NCBI GenBank assembly: GCA_009767595.1
Contig: VSDK01017543.1
Location: 30,404-94,403, forward strand
From: Symbiodinium kawagutii
Taxonomy: Eukaryota > Sar > Dinophyceae > Suessiales > Symbiodiniaceae
Length of the DNA: 64,000 bases
Direction: 5' to 3'
Below the pieces are notes generated by a model. That model searched no databases and was not told the origin of the DNA. It worked only from the letters and a program-made list of their open reading frames with translations. Below are positions 36,601 to 46,615 of this stretch, piece by piece. How positions within the stretch are numbered: the first letter of the stretch is position 1; every line of letters starts with the position of its first letter. Made by a program: the position numbers and the translations under genes.

Positions 36601-37267
36601 AACAGAGATGCAACTAGGAGATGTGCAGATGTTTAAACCCAAGAAATGATCAAGAAACGGTTGTGAATCATTCTAGCAGGTATGGCCCACAAGCACGATC
36701 AAAAAGTTTGTTAGTTTTGGCTGTTCTCAGCTTGGGAAACCACTGCGCTCGCGTCCAGAAGGATGATGGCTCGAAAATGCCAGTGCCGTGCATGTGATTG
36801 CGTGGGAAATTTTTACTTAGCTTATATAATATAGATTAATATAGGAACATTTGACACACACACACACAAAGCTACAGCTCGATGAGCAGGGTTGCGAAAC
36901 TTTCTGAGCACGGTGCGATCCATTTGCTGCGATGGTGTGGCAAGCCTTCATCGTTGAGAATGTCTCTGATGCCCCCGGCGTCAGGGACTTTCTTCGTTGC
37001 CCGGAAACATCTACATCCCAGGGGATTCTCGTTTTTTCCTTGATGCATTACCTTTTGTATGTTATGATCCATACTCATAATAGTACCTTGTGTGAAGATT
37101 GACGAAACTATTACAAGAATGGTTGCGCCTACAGTCTTGCCCATCTGGACCGAAATATCAGGATGTGGGGTTGGACTGCCGAGCAGCATCGAGCAGCCAG
37201 TGTAATCGTGATATATTATGGACAACCAAACAATTTCCCATTCTTCATCCATTCTTGTTCCATTGAG
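33619..37267. other. Long stretch without a supported gene
   Basis: AT-rich 36.0-36.9 kb. At 35.0-35.7 kb three plus frames are patchily protein-like (for example HILLKQFLQVGVDSTRVRQE near 35310) but interrupted by stops and not joinable; this could be a decayed gene. Minus-strand frames at 33880-34065 and 36872-37050 are similarly ambiguous. Confidence 0.35.
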
Positions 37268-37389
37268 GAAAGAAGCCAACGCAATTGCGGAGTGGCGAGC
37301 GTGCATGGGTGAAACGCCCAAGGTTCGGGTCATGAAGAATGATCTGAAAGGCGGTCATGGGCTTTTTGCAGCGCAGTGTTTCCGTTCAG
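37268..37389 (+). CDS. SET-domain lysine methyltransferase, exon 1
   Basis: The frame includes PKVRVMKNDLKGGHGLFAAQ then CFRSG. K-G-x-GLFA is the opening SET motif (SAM-binding loop). The exon may start at an acceptor CCATTGAG (37267) or at the upstream in-frame ATG (37218). It ends at CCGTTCAG, and the next bases are GAGC: a GA donor. Removing 37390-37681 as a GA-AG intron joins CFRSG directly to DFVIEYTGEW, exactly the spacing of SET domains (GLFA-x6-G-D-x-V-x-E-Y-x-G-E). No canonical GT site nearby gives that result. SET enzymes move a methyl group from SAM to lysine, usually on histones, in the nucleus. Confidence 0.8.
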
Positions 37390-37681
37390 GAGCTTTTTGG
37401 GCATGGCTCGAAGGTTTAGTATATTATGTATGTTTTAGTCTCATCACTATCCGTACGTGTCTCTAGTTGCTACAAAATTCACATGGCGGTATTTTACATA
37501 TTTATCATATTTTACATTGCTCACACCATAGAACCATTTTCATGTAGATCAAGTAGCATCATAGACACACTTTGGGATGTTGTTGTTTGCACGTATTGTT
37601 TCCAGCATTTACAACAGCTTAGTGTCTTTTGACTTTTGACTTTTCATGTTGAACAGGTTACGCATATTTGACATCCGCCAG

Positions 37682-37792
37682 GAGATTTTGTGATCGAGTA
37701 CACTGGCGAGTGGCGTTTGGCGCGTGGGGACGCGTCAGGCTACGCTCTCAAGTTGGACTTGGACGATACCACAAATATTTTCCTGGATGCAG
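37682..37792 (+). CDS. SET-domain lysine methyltransferase, exon 2
   Basis: Reads DFVIEYTGEWRLARGDASGY then ALKLDLDDTTNIFLDA. It holds the E-Y-x-G-E motif and the later D-x-D-x-x-x-x-x-x-D-A segment that precedes the catalytic core. The exon ends GGATGCAG followed by GACC, a second GA donor; the intron 37793-38017 ends in GTGCCAG. The splice keeps phase 1 and yields FLDAGAKGSKARFINHACRP. Direct repeats (CAGGA) flank the intron. Confidence 0.8.
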
Positions 37793-38017
37793 GACCTTTG
37801 TTATGCACTGATTTGTGTGCTATACCAGAATGTTGAAGGCTATCAGATATTAATGCTCACTTGTTTTATCTTGTTTTGCCATGAGCTGGATGCAATGGTG
37901 TTTTTTCTTCTTCGTCTTCTTCTTGAATGGTTTTTTTTGTCACCAGTCTGTTCTTGATGTTTCATCACCCTGAGGAATTTTGCGCTGATTGACAGCGATT
38001 GTTTTTTCATGTGCCAG

Positions 38018-38112
38018 GAGCTAAAGGTTCGAAAGCCCGGTTCATCAACCACGCATGCCGCCCGAATTGTGTTTTGGAGGAGCATGGGGCCAGAGATGCA
38101 AGGAACACAAAT
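38018..38112 (+). CDS. SET-domain lysine methyltransferase, exon 3
   Basis: Carries AKGSKARFINHACRPNCVLE, containing R-F-I-N-H-x-C-x-P-N, the SET signature that forms the pseudoknot, SAM pocket and one zinc ligand. The 3' end is not certain: AATGTTCAA (canonical GT, phase 0, end 38112) reads best into the next exon, but GC and GA sites a few codons earlier are possible. Confidence 0.8.
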
Positions 38113-38538
38113 GTTCAATTTATGATTTCATCATGTTTTCATTTGGGATTGACATGTGAGTGAATAACGATGAACATCATGTCCGTTGGTCTCTTGAAGA
38201 CTGTTTCGGGGACCAAGTCCAATTGGTTATATTGGTTGATGCGTGTGGCGTTATTCACCATGGATTTGTCGCAGGATTGAATTATTGAGAGCCATCTTGT
38301 TTGGGTCATTGGTTTGGATCTTGGCAGGAGCGATGGGGCCCTGATTCGATGCGCTGTGTGGTGGTTGCTTGGCTGTGCAGAGGTTAACACCCTGCTTCTT
38401 TAGTCCTTCGTTGTTGCGTTTTTTGTGGGGCTGCCTTTTGTAGGATTTGCCTTTGCGAATTGAAATGACGATAAATGACGCACCTGCGATCAGCTGCGCA
38501 CATGGGTTCCCATGGTGAATCATGTGAATCATGGTGAG

Positions 38539-38607
38539 GTCGTTGCCAAAGTGGATGTGATGATTGGCTCTGAAATCACAGTGGATTATGGAACGTACAT
38601 GGACAAG
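38539..38607 (+). CDS. SET-domain lysine methyltransferase, exon 4
   Basis: 23 codons, VVAKVDVMIGSEITVDYGTY then MDK. G-S-E-I-T-V-D-Y-G is the final SET motif (G-E-E-L-T-x-D-Y), with the tyrosine that shapes the active site. It ends GGACAAG followed by GCGG, a GC donor in phase 0; the intron 38608-38772 ends CTGCTGCAG. The in-frame region upstream (from 38494) could extend the exon 5' with WVPMVNHVNHGE. Confidence 0.75.
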
Positions 38608-38772
38608 GCGGGGCTCACATAGCAGAAATTTTTTTGATTTTTTGATTATATGTCAGGATTTTCCAGGTGATACAACCTTTGGTTTCCTATTTGTTTTTCA
38701 CAAGAGCGCAAAGCCCAGCTCTACATGTTTATCATCCCTGCTGCGGTATTTTGTTGTTTTTGCCTGCTGCAG

Positions 38773-39015
38773 GCTGCATTTCTGTGCATGTGCGGTGCTG
38801 ACACCTGTGCGCCACGTATGCCGGATGACTGCAGTGATCCGGCTTGCGGTAGCAAGCCGGTAGACACGCCGCGGTTTCGGGGCAACTGTAGTGTGTGGGT
38901 TGCAGATTGCCCCGCTTCTAAAGCCCACAAAACTATCTTTGTGAATGGCTTCTGGACTGGCCTTGGATGTCGCAGAGGTATCCAGAAGGCAGGTTTCGGG
39001 GAGAAATGTGAAGAT
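38773..39015 (+). CDS. SET-domain lysine methyltransferase, exon 5 with post-SET zinc site
   Basis: 81 codons starting AAFLCMCGADTCAPRMPDD. C-x-C-x4-C is the post-SET motif whose three cysteines bind zinc with the cysteine of NHxCxPN in exon 3, so a complete metal site is present. The rest is Cys-rich (CSDPACGSK, RFRGNCSVWVADC) and unrecognised. The likely donor is GAAGAT|GTAAAT, phase 0. Confidence 0.72.
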
Positions 39016-39087
39016 GTAAATTTGGCACCATGGTGATAACAGTTGGCTTATGTTATCTTATGTTGGTGTTCCCCAATCCATCAGCAG

Positions 39088-39178
39088 GCAAAGGAGTCAG
39101 CGATCAACGATGCGGTGGGGTGGATCAAGTCTGCTGCGGATGCAGTTTTTCCTGCCGAAGATGCCCAAGCCGAACGAG
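39088..39178 (+). CDS. SET gene, exon 6 (unrecognised segment)
   Basis: After CATCAGCAG the frame reads AKESAINDAVGWIKSAADAV then FPAEDAQAER, phase 0 in. Probable end CGAACGAG followed by GC (GC donor, phase 1), though the frame stays open to 39267. Helical and mildly acidic. Confidence 0.55.
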
Positions 39179-39392
39179 GCAAGCAGAATCTGCGGGTTTG
39201 GCAGCTGGGCAATTTCTCTGAGAACTCTTATATATTTAATTATCTTAATTGTATTGATCAGTATTGAGTCATATTGAGTAATTATCGATATTTCGTCAGA
39301 CATGACAGACATTATTGCACATTGTTTTGCAAAAAAACATATCATAAACTACAACTTATTACTTCATATCTATATCTTTTTAATTTCCATAG

Positions 39393-39964
39393 GGTGCCAA
39401 CCTTTGATGTATGCATCATGTCCGATGTTCGAGACATTTCGGCACAAATCAGATCAATTCGAAATGATCTTTTCGGACTCCATGTGGGATATTTTATTCC
39501 CCATACTGGCAGCGTATCTTTTGATATCTGCTTCCCGGGATGCCGCTTCGCTCGCAATGTTGATCTCGCGAACATGCTGCAAAAGACAGCTTGCCGCGCC
39601 GGTCCCTCTCAAAGCTCCTCCAACAGCTACGATTCCAAAGGTTTCAAAAAACTCAGATCTTTCGCCTACACGAGATACACAAGCGCTTGTGTTGGAGCAA
39701 GTTTATACGATCCCAGGAGCAAACAACAAGGCCAGGGGTGTTTCGAACAAAGTTTTCTTGTCCGAGAAACTGGTCATTTTTTTCCATAATCATCCAACAT
39801 ATTCAACCATAATTGGGCAAAAAAAGTTTCCTGACCTCAAACCCTGGAAGGTTCATTTGACCAAGACTTGTGGAGGGCGGCCAGCCGATATGGTGTCCAT
39901 GGAGATTTGCAAGCATTGCCAGTCCAGGTTTCAGAAAAGCATTAAAGCAGAGAAGTCTGCTTGA
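39393..39964 (+). CDS. Large open exon downstream of the SET exons
   Basis: After the acceptor TTTCCATAG the phase-1 frame reads GCQPLMYASCPMFETFRHKS and stays open for 190 codons to a stop at 39964. It has a hydrophobic/Leu-rich segment (ILFPILAAYLLISASRDAAS, loosely F-box-like) and ends with a Cys/Lys-rich part (EICKHCQSRFQKSIKAE). A second frame is open over the first half. The beginning GCQ matches the start of repeated segments in the tandem block downstream, so this may be the ancestral version of that exon. Function unknown. Confidence 0.45.
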
Positions 39965-40353
39965 AGAAGAAACGCGTAGTGGCGAGTAACAAATCGAAGC
40001 AGCTGCTGCTGTTTTGTTCCATAATATTGAAAAATGAAATGTTTTCTCATTTATTTCATCCATATCATGGCTGCCTTCCTTCACGCAGAAAATTTGATTG
40101 TCATCCCTGTCTCTCATGTTAAGCCTTAACGTATAATATTACCTGGCTCTAACGGGTTATTGTTTTTCCATTTTTCATGGGGTGTTGGCCTTGGACATGT
40201 GAATAGATTGAATAGTGATCATTACACATTCGTTGATGATTAGTTGATCCTTGTTCATCTTTTCTTCTATGGTGGTAAGTAATTTCCAGAGATTGCAACA
40301 TGCATGCACAGTAGCGTCCCTGCCCGTTGCAACACTGATCAACATTGCGCCAG

Positions 40354-40410
40354 GCCCGGAGGTGACGGACAAGAGCGAGGACCAGATTCAAGCTCCAGCG
40401 GCATTATCAG
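40354..40410 (+). CDS. Acidic exon, family 1, copy 1
   Basis: 57 nt between GCGCCAG and TTATCAG|GCTTCT (GC donor). It enters and leaves with one base, so it can be repeated without shifting the frame. Reads PEVTDKSEDQIQAPAALS. No domain known; a flexible acidic Ser/Thr/Ala/Pro linker. Confidence 0.5.
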
Positions 40411-41025
40411 GCTTCTCTTGATGGGATTGGTCAATGTGGTCGGGTTGGCAAATGAAATGTTAGAATCATTTGGAATTCAGCGGGTTTCCTTTCATTATCA
40501 TCATGATCTCATATTATCTTTCTCAGGCTTGACTATGATGACTGGTACTTTGTTTACTTTCCCAATCAAGACAGTCATAGCAAAGTATGAGGGCGGAACA
40601 CCATGAAGCAAAAAGATATCACCATATCTCACTCAAACTATTTTCCATGGGGTGTTGGCCTTGGATGCGTGAATGTTGAGCATTACAAATTAATTGATCA
40701 TACGTTGACTCTGATTCTCACATGATGGTCATAATATGGTAATTATTTTCCAGGGTGCCAACATTTGGCAATCAGCAAACCATCATTGGTAGCAGATCTG
40801 GTCTGGCCCATGTTAAAAAATGAAGCGGGGGATGAATGGTTCATTGATGGCCCAAACACTAATTTGCATGCTGTGTTTTTCCTTTTCAACGGCCTTATTC
40901 AAAAAGGATCATTTTGAGCTTTTTTTTGTTCTGGCAAGGGTCCCCCCCACGTGTCCAGCCCCGATCTTTCACAGCATGCATAGCAGTGTCCCTGCCCGTT
41001 GCAACACTGATCAACACTGCGCCAG

Positions 41026-41082
41026 GCTTGGAGGTGACGGACAAGAGCGAGGACCAGACTCATGCTCCAGCAGCATCATCAG
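41026..41082 (+). CDS. Acidic exon, family 1, copy 2
   Basis: Same length and splice context as copy 1; reads LEVTDKSEDQTHAPAASS. The first residue is Leu, as in copy 4. Confidence 0.5.
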
Positions 41083-41806
41083 GCTTCTCTTGATGGGATT
41101 GGTCAATGTGGTCGGGTTGGCAAGTGAATCAAGTGAAATGTTAGATAATGTTAGAATCATTTAGACCATTTAAAATCATTATAATACATTATAATCTTCG
41201 AACAGGCTCATAGATGATCATTGCGTGACATGATATACTATGATATATTTGTGGTTCCGGTGAGGGCGGTTTAGGTTGACCAGGCTTTGATTGAGCGGGT
41301 TTCCTGTCTTTATAATCTTAAAGATCTTCAAGAATCTGTCGTCTCAGGCTTGACTATGTTGATTATGGTATTATGTCTACTTTCCCAATCAAGACATTCA
41401 TAGCAAAGTATGAGGGCGGAACACCATCAAGCAAAAAAGATCTCGTCGTATCTCACTCTGAATATTTTCCATGGGGTGTTGGCCTTGGATGTGTGATATG
41501 GTAATTATTTTCCAGGGTGCCAACATTTGGCAACTAGCAAACCGTCATTGGTAGCAGATCTGGTCTGGCCCATGTTAAAAAATGAAGCGGGGGATGAATG
41601 GTTCATTGATGGCCCAAACACTAATATCACTAATTTGATCTAATTTGCATGCTGTGTTTTTCCTTTTCAACGGCCTTATTCAAAATGGATCATTCTGCGC
41701 TTTTTTTTGTTCTGGCAAGGGTCCCCCCCACGTGTCCAGCCCCGATCTTTCACAGCATACATAGCAGTGTCCCTGCCCGTTGCAACACTGATCAACACTG
41801 CACCAG

Positions 41807-41863
41807 GCCCGGAGGTGACGGACAAGAGCGAGGACCAGACTCATGCTCCAGCGGCATCATCAG
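41807..41863 (+). CDS. Acidic exon, family 1, copy 3
   Basis: Reads PEVTDKSEDQTHAPAASS, with Pro first as in copies 1 and 5; this alternation shows the nested duplication. Confidence 0.5.
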
Positions 41864-42478
41864 GCTTCTCTTGATGGGATTGGTCAATGTGGTCGGGTTG
41901 GCGCGTGAAATGTTAGAATCATTTGGAATTCAACGGGTTTCCTTTCATTATCATCATGATCTCATATTATCTTTCTCAGGCTTGACTATGATGACTGGTA
42001 CTTTGTTTACTTTCCCAATCAAGACAGTCATAGCAAAGTATGAGGGCGGAACACCATGAAGCCAAAAGATATCACCATATCTCACTCTGAATATTTTCCA
42101 TGGGGTGTTGGCCTTGAATGTGTGAATGTTGAGCATTACAAATTAATTGATCATACGTTGACTCTGATTCTCACATGATGGTCATAATATGGTAATTATT
42201 TTCCAGGGTGCCAACATTTGGCAATCAGCAAACCATCATTGGTAGCAGATCTGGTCTGGCCCATGCTGAAGAATGAAGCGGGGGATGAATGGTTCATTGA
42301 TGGCCCAAACACTAATTTGCATGCTGTGTTTTTCCTTTTCAACGGCCTTATTCAAAAAGGATCATTTTGAGCTTTTTTTTGTTCTGGCAAGGGTCCCCCC
42401 CACGTGTCCAGCCCCGATCTTTCACAGCATGCATAGCAGTGTCCCTGCCCGTTGCAACACTGATCAACACTGCGCCAG

Positions 42479-42535
42479 GCTTGGAGGTGACGGACAAGAG
42501 CGAGGACCAGACTCATGCTCCAGCAGCATCATCAG
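42479..42535 (+). CDS. Acidic exon, family 1, copy 4
   Basis: Identical protein to copy 2; 1,453 bases downstream of it. Confidence 0.5.
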
Positions 42536-43303
42536 GCTTCTCTTGATGGGATTGGTCAATGTGGTCGGGTTGGCAAGTGAATCAAGTGAAATGTTAGATA
42601 ATGCTAGAATCATTTAGACCATTTAAAATCATTATAATATATTATAATCTTCGAACAGGCTCATAGATGATCATTGCGTGACATGATATACTATGATATA
42701 TTTGTGGTTCCGGTGAGGGCAGTTTAGGTTGACCAGGCTTTGATTGAGCGGGTTTCCTGTCTTTATAATCTTAAAGATCTTCAAGAATCTGTCGTCTCAG
42801 GCTTGACTATGTTGATTATGGTATTATGTCTACTTTCCCAATCAAGACATTCATAGCAAAGTATGAGGGCGGAACACCATCAAGCAAAAAAGATCTCGTC
42901 GTATCTCACTCTGAATATTTTCCATGGGGTGTTGGCCTTGAATGTGTGAATGTTGAGCATTACAAATTAATTGATCATACGTTGACTCTGATTCTCACAT
43001 GATGGTCATAATATGGTAACTATTTTCCAGGGTGTCAACATTTGGCAACTAGCAAACCATCATTGGTAGCAGATCTGGTCTGGCCCATGTTAAAAAATGA
43101 AGCGGGGGATGGATGGTTCATTGATGGCCCTAACACTAATTGGCATGCTGTGTTTTTCCTTTTCAACGGCCTTATTCAAAATGGATCATTCTGCGCTTTT
43201 TTTTTGTTCTGGCAAGGGTCCCCTCCACGTGTCCAGCCCCGATCTTTCACAGCATACATAGCAGTGTCCCTGCCCGTTGCAACACTGATCAACACTGCAC
43301 CAG

Positions 43304-43360
43304 GCCCGGAGGTGACGGACAAGAGCGAGGACCAGACTCATGCTCCAGCGGCATCATCAG
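43304..43360 (+). CDS. Acidic exon, family 1, copy 5
   Basis: Identical protein to copy 3; 1,497 bases downstream of it, with the unit expanded by small insertions near 43445-43500. Confidence 0.5.
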
Positions 43361-44219
43361 GCTTCTCTTGATGGGATTGGTCAATGTGGTCGGGTTGGCA
43401 AGTGAAATGTTAGAATCATTTGGAATTCAGCGGGTTTCCTTTCATATCTTTCATTATCATCATGATCTCATATTATCATTATTATTATCTTTCGTCTCAG
43501 GCTTGACTATGATGACTGGTACGTTGTTTACTTTCCCAATCAAGACATTCATAGCAAAGTATGAGGGCGGAACACCATGAAGCAAAAAGATCTCGTCGTA
43601 TCTCACTCTGAATATTTTCCATGGGGTGTTGGCCTTGGATGTGTGAATGTTGAGCATTACAAATAAATTGATCATACGTTGACTCTGATTCTCACATGAT
43701 GGTCATAATATGGTAATTATTTTCCAGGGTGCCAACATTTGGCAATCAGCAAACCATCATTGGTAGCAGATCTGGTCTGGCCCATGCTGAAGAATGAAGC
43801 GGGGGATGAATGGTTCATTGATGGCCCAAACACTAATTTGCATGCTGTGTTTTTCCTTTTCAACGGCGCTTGACTATGTTGATTATGGTATTATGTCTAC
43901 TTTCCCAATCAAGACATTCATAGCAAAGTATGAGGGCGGAACACCATCATGCAAAAAAGATCTCGTCATAATCGTATCTCATTCTGAATATTTTCCATGG
44001 GGTGTTGGGCTTGGATGTCGAGAGGCTGAACTTTAGGCATTTGTTGATCATTAGCTGCCCCTTATACATGATATTTATCTCATTGTCCACGGCGCCACTT
44101 AATTTCCAGAGATGTCAACGTTTGGCATTCAGCGAACCATCGTTGGTAGCAGATTTAATTTAGAACGTAGTGAGAAATCTATCAGGGAATTTATTGTGCA
44201 GATGCGTGTCTTGCGCCAG

Positions 44220-44276
44220 GTCTGGAGATGACCAACGAGAGGGAAAAGGACGCATCAGTTCCAGCAGAATCAGCAG
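44220..44276 (+). CDS. Acidic exon, family 1, divergent copy 6
   Basis: Outside the near-identical block and strongly diverged at DNA level, yet still 57 nt with the same acceptor (GCGCCAG), GC donor and phases, reading LEMTNEREKDASVPAESA. Retained length, phase and acidic character argue for coding constraint. Its one leftover base joins in frame to the exon at 44716. Confidence 0.58.
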
Positions 44277-44715
44277 GCTTTCTGTGGATTCATGTGGTGG
44301 GATTGAGGCAGAAGTCCATGAAGCAGAAGGATCCTGTATGTCTTGTTCATTGATTTTGCATGATTATCATGATTTCAGTTTTCCACAGTAGTATCTTACA
44401 AGTGGCTGTGGTAATTTTTTTCCACAAGTTCCAACAGCTGAGAATATGTAAACATGCATTCGCAGCATAAATCGTAGAAACCATGTCAGATATAGTGGGT
44501 CAAAAAGTAATCATCGATTTTTTGGGGTCAGGTTCCCCTCCCCCCCCCACAAGTGCCCAGCCAATGATTTCTCAGTCATTTTGGATTTTTTCGGTCCGAT
44601 TCCTTCATGTGCAATTGTTTCGGCTCTGGATTCACACGAGTTGGAAATTCCTGAAAGTGAATTCTGGGAAAAAGAAAAGCCATAGGTGTCCCACGCGTGG
44701 TTGGTCTGCTTCCAG

Positions 44716-45151
44716 ACATGGAAGTTGCCAGGGATGCCTCAAGATCTCGCAGTCGGTCACCACCCCGAACCACCCACTGCCACACATTTAAGATTGGATT
44801 CCTGCCAGACACTTCCATGCAGAAGTTTCTTCTTCAAGATATTTTTGGTCTTACGGGTGAAGATGTCGAATATGCCAAGCAGATCATGTTGGTGAGGAAA
44901 ACTGCAGGAGGAGAAGCTGAGAAAGTTGAGTGGGACGAAAGTGTGAATTCTGTGGCAAGCACTGGGATTACATTGGAGGTGGCTGACTTCGACTGGTGTG
45001 AAAAATGCAAGATAGAGCTGGATGCCCAGCATGTGCCTCTGAACGAGAAAGACTTGCTGGATGTGAAGGTGCTCTTCTTATCATTGGTCGATGTCAGCCG
45101 CCGTTGTGATCTGATTGAGCGTAGATTGAAAGAACTGGAGATCAAAGCGAG
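44716..45151 (+). CDS. RS-containing exon, unrecognised
   Basis: After CTGCTTCCAG the frame reads DMEVARDASRSRSRSPPRTT, then a long well-formed stretch to CDLIERRLKELEIKA. An RS-dipeptide motif near the start is typical of nuclear/speckle proteins. The middle (FLLQDIFGLTGEDVEYAKQI) and end are helical, with a CEKC pair (about residue 96). The frame stops at a TGA that overlaps a good donor, AAAGCGAG|GTGACC, so it is either a C-terminus or (my preference) an internal exon leaving two bases. A new gene starting at ATG 44718 is possible. Confidence 0.62.
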
Positions 45152-45646
45152 GTGACCAGAATGGTCAGGCTTGTTTCCAGATTTTCCAGGAGTTTTGTTG
45201 AAACCCGCGCAACAGTAAAATGGCAGCCAGCAGTACAGCAGATACTCACACAATCTCAATCATCTCAATCAATCTCACACATGTGTTTGTGATTTTTTTT
45301 CATGAGGTCAGACCTTTGTGGCTGATTGCGTGAGTTGTGCTGGAGTATTTTGAAATTTTTTGAGTCAATGCTGCAACGTGTAGTGTCGTGTATCAGTAAA
45401 ATCAGATAATCAGCTGGATACAGACTTGTCAGACTTTTATCCACTTGAATTTGCGCTGGCCTTGAACAATGTGATGAACCATGTATTTGGAGTGTTTTGC
45501 TCTTGCTACTTAGGTGATCTCTCCCGCACTGCTCCTTCATCTCCCTCCTGACCTTCTGCTATCTTCTGCTCATGACCTGTGGTAATTATTTCGGCTCAGT
45601 TCTTGACCTTTGTTTTTTTTCTGCTTGCTGCAGTCTTGTTGAAAAG
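45152..45646 (+). other. Probable intron
   Basis: No coding texture; pyrimidine-rich 3' end near 45600-45633. Two acceptors are possible, CTTGCTGCAG (45633) and TTGAAAAG (45646); only the second is in phase with the exon upstream. Confidence 0.45.
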
Positions 45647-46364
45647 CCGGCAAAAGACTGCAATGCAGGCTCGTTCCTTTCTTTTCCTCGCCCTTGCGGT
45701 CTTCACATGTGCTTCGTGTGCTCGTGTGCGAAAGGGCAAGAGCCGGGTGGTGGATAAGTCAATTCCAAGCATCTTGTTGGACACAACTTCGACTACGAGT
45801 GCAAGAAGTTGGTACAGAGCATTTCCAGACATCGATGAGTGGGTTGACTATGCGCAATCAGTACAAGGTTGCCGTGATTTGCATTGCTGCGATGTGTTCT
45901 CGGGAGGAGCAGCTGTGTGTCAGACATGGCGGGATCAGGGATACCGCGCATGTGCATTTGACATCAAGTCAGATCCTGAGAACGATTTGTCCAAGAGGAG
46001 CGGCTTCAAAGCTTTGCTGGACATATCTTTGCGACTCTTGGGCCCATGGTCTTTCATGATGTGTGGCCCACCGTGCAGCATGTTTGGGTTTTGGACCTCG
46101 AGTCAACACAGAAGGACTCACGCCCGACCTGAAGGAAATGAGAAGGATCACCAAACCAGGCTGGCAAACATCATAGCTGAAAACCTTGCAGCTTTGCTGC
46201 TGACCTTACGCAAGGCTAATGCAGCGATGTTTCCGCTGCTCATGATAGAGCAGCCTCGGTCCACCTGGATGTACAAGCTTCCATCCTTTGCGTCAGCAGA
46301 CGGGATCATTCCGATCTTGGGTTTGTCTGCCGTTGCTACGTTCATGGGAGCATTTGTTCCTTCG
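45647..46364 (+). CDS. C5-cytosine methyltransferase-like domain, exon 1
   Basis: About 239 codons. Motif I-like CCDVFSGGAAVCQTWRDQGY (F-S-G-G, SAM loop) leads to CAFDI, whose Asp fits the ribose-binding acidic residue of motif II. MMCGPPCSMFGF is a clear motif IV with the Pro-Cys nucleophile of C5 DNA methyltransferases. LMIEQPRSTWMYKLPSF sits where motif VI (ENV) is expected, keeping the catalytic Glu. The family methylates cytosine in DNA using SAM. Activity on nucleic acid is inferred, not shown. A hydrophobic stretch near the start (RSFLFLALAVFTCASC) could be a signal-like N-terminus if translation starts at ATG 45663, or simply intron read-through. The donor CCTTCG|GTCAAT is in phase 0. 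Confidence 0.72.
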
Positions 46365-46615
46365 GTCAATTTCAAGAGATTTTTTTTCTAGGGTGCAGAG
46401 GTTTGTTTGCATAACCACATTTTATAATCCAGTCAAACCTCCAATCCAGAGGAATAGAACGTGATGAAAAATGATGAAAATAAGGATAAAACATGATTAG
46501 AGATGATATGATGATTAGAGATAAGCTGGCAGATGTTCCTTGCAATTGGCATCAATTGGCACGGTGCCGTGGTATGTCATGTTTTATATATGTTGATTGA
46601 TTGCTTTGGGCTGAG

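Larger units (their letters stand above)
40130..44060 (+). repeat. Nested tandem duplication with acidic exons
   Basis: A unit of about 1.45-1.5 kb is present roughly two and a half times, and each unit contains two related halves of about 670 and 780-825 bases. Corresponding points: 40354, 41807 and 43304; and 41026 and 42479. Copies are nearly identical, differing mainly by small indels, so the duplication is recent or homogenised. Each half contains a GGGTGCCAACATTTGGC-type segment, a short acidic exon and a segment reading FPIKT-x-IAKYEGGTP. Confidence 0.9.

Noticed and set aside
36872-37333. 153-codon minus-strand frame
   Set aside because: Its 5' part lies opposite the SET exon 1, whose motifs are clear. 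The remaining part is ambiguous and was not called.
40820-42617. Repeated 114- and 136-codon frames with SVPARCNTDQHCARPGG
   Set aside because: They run in a different frame from the acidic exon and appear only because the near-identical tandem copies share the same lack of stops.
43042-43371. 109-codon frame containing the acidic exon
   Set aside because: The frame is open only in this copy of the tandem unit; in other copies it has a stop just after the LFNGLIQ-type segment. The acidic exon alone is conserved, so the frame was not called as one CDS.
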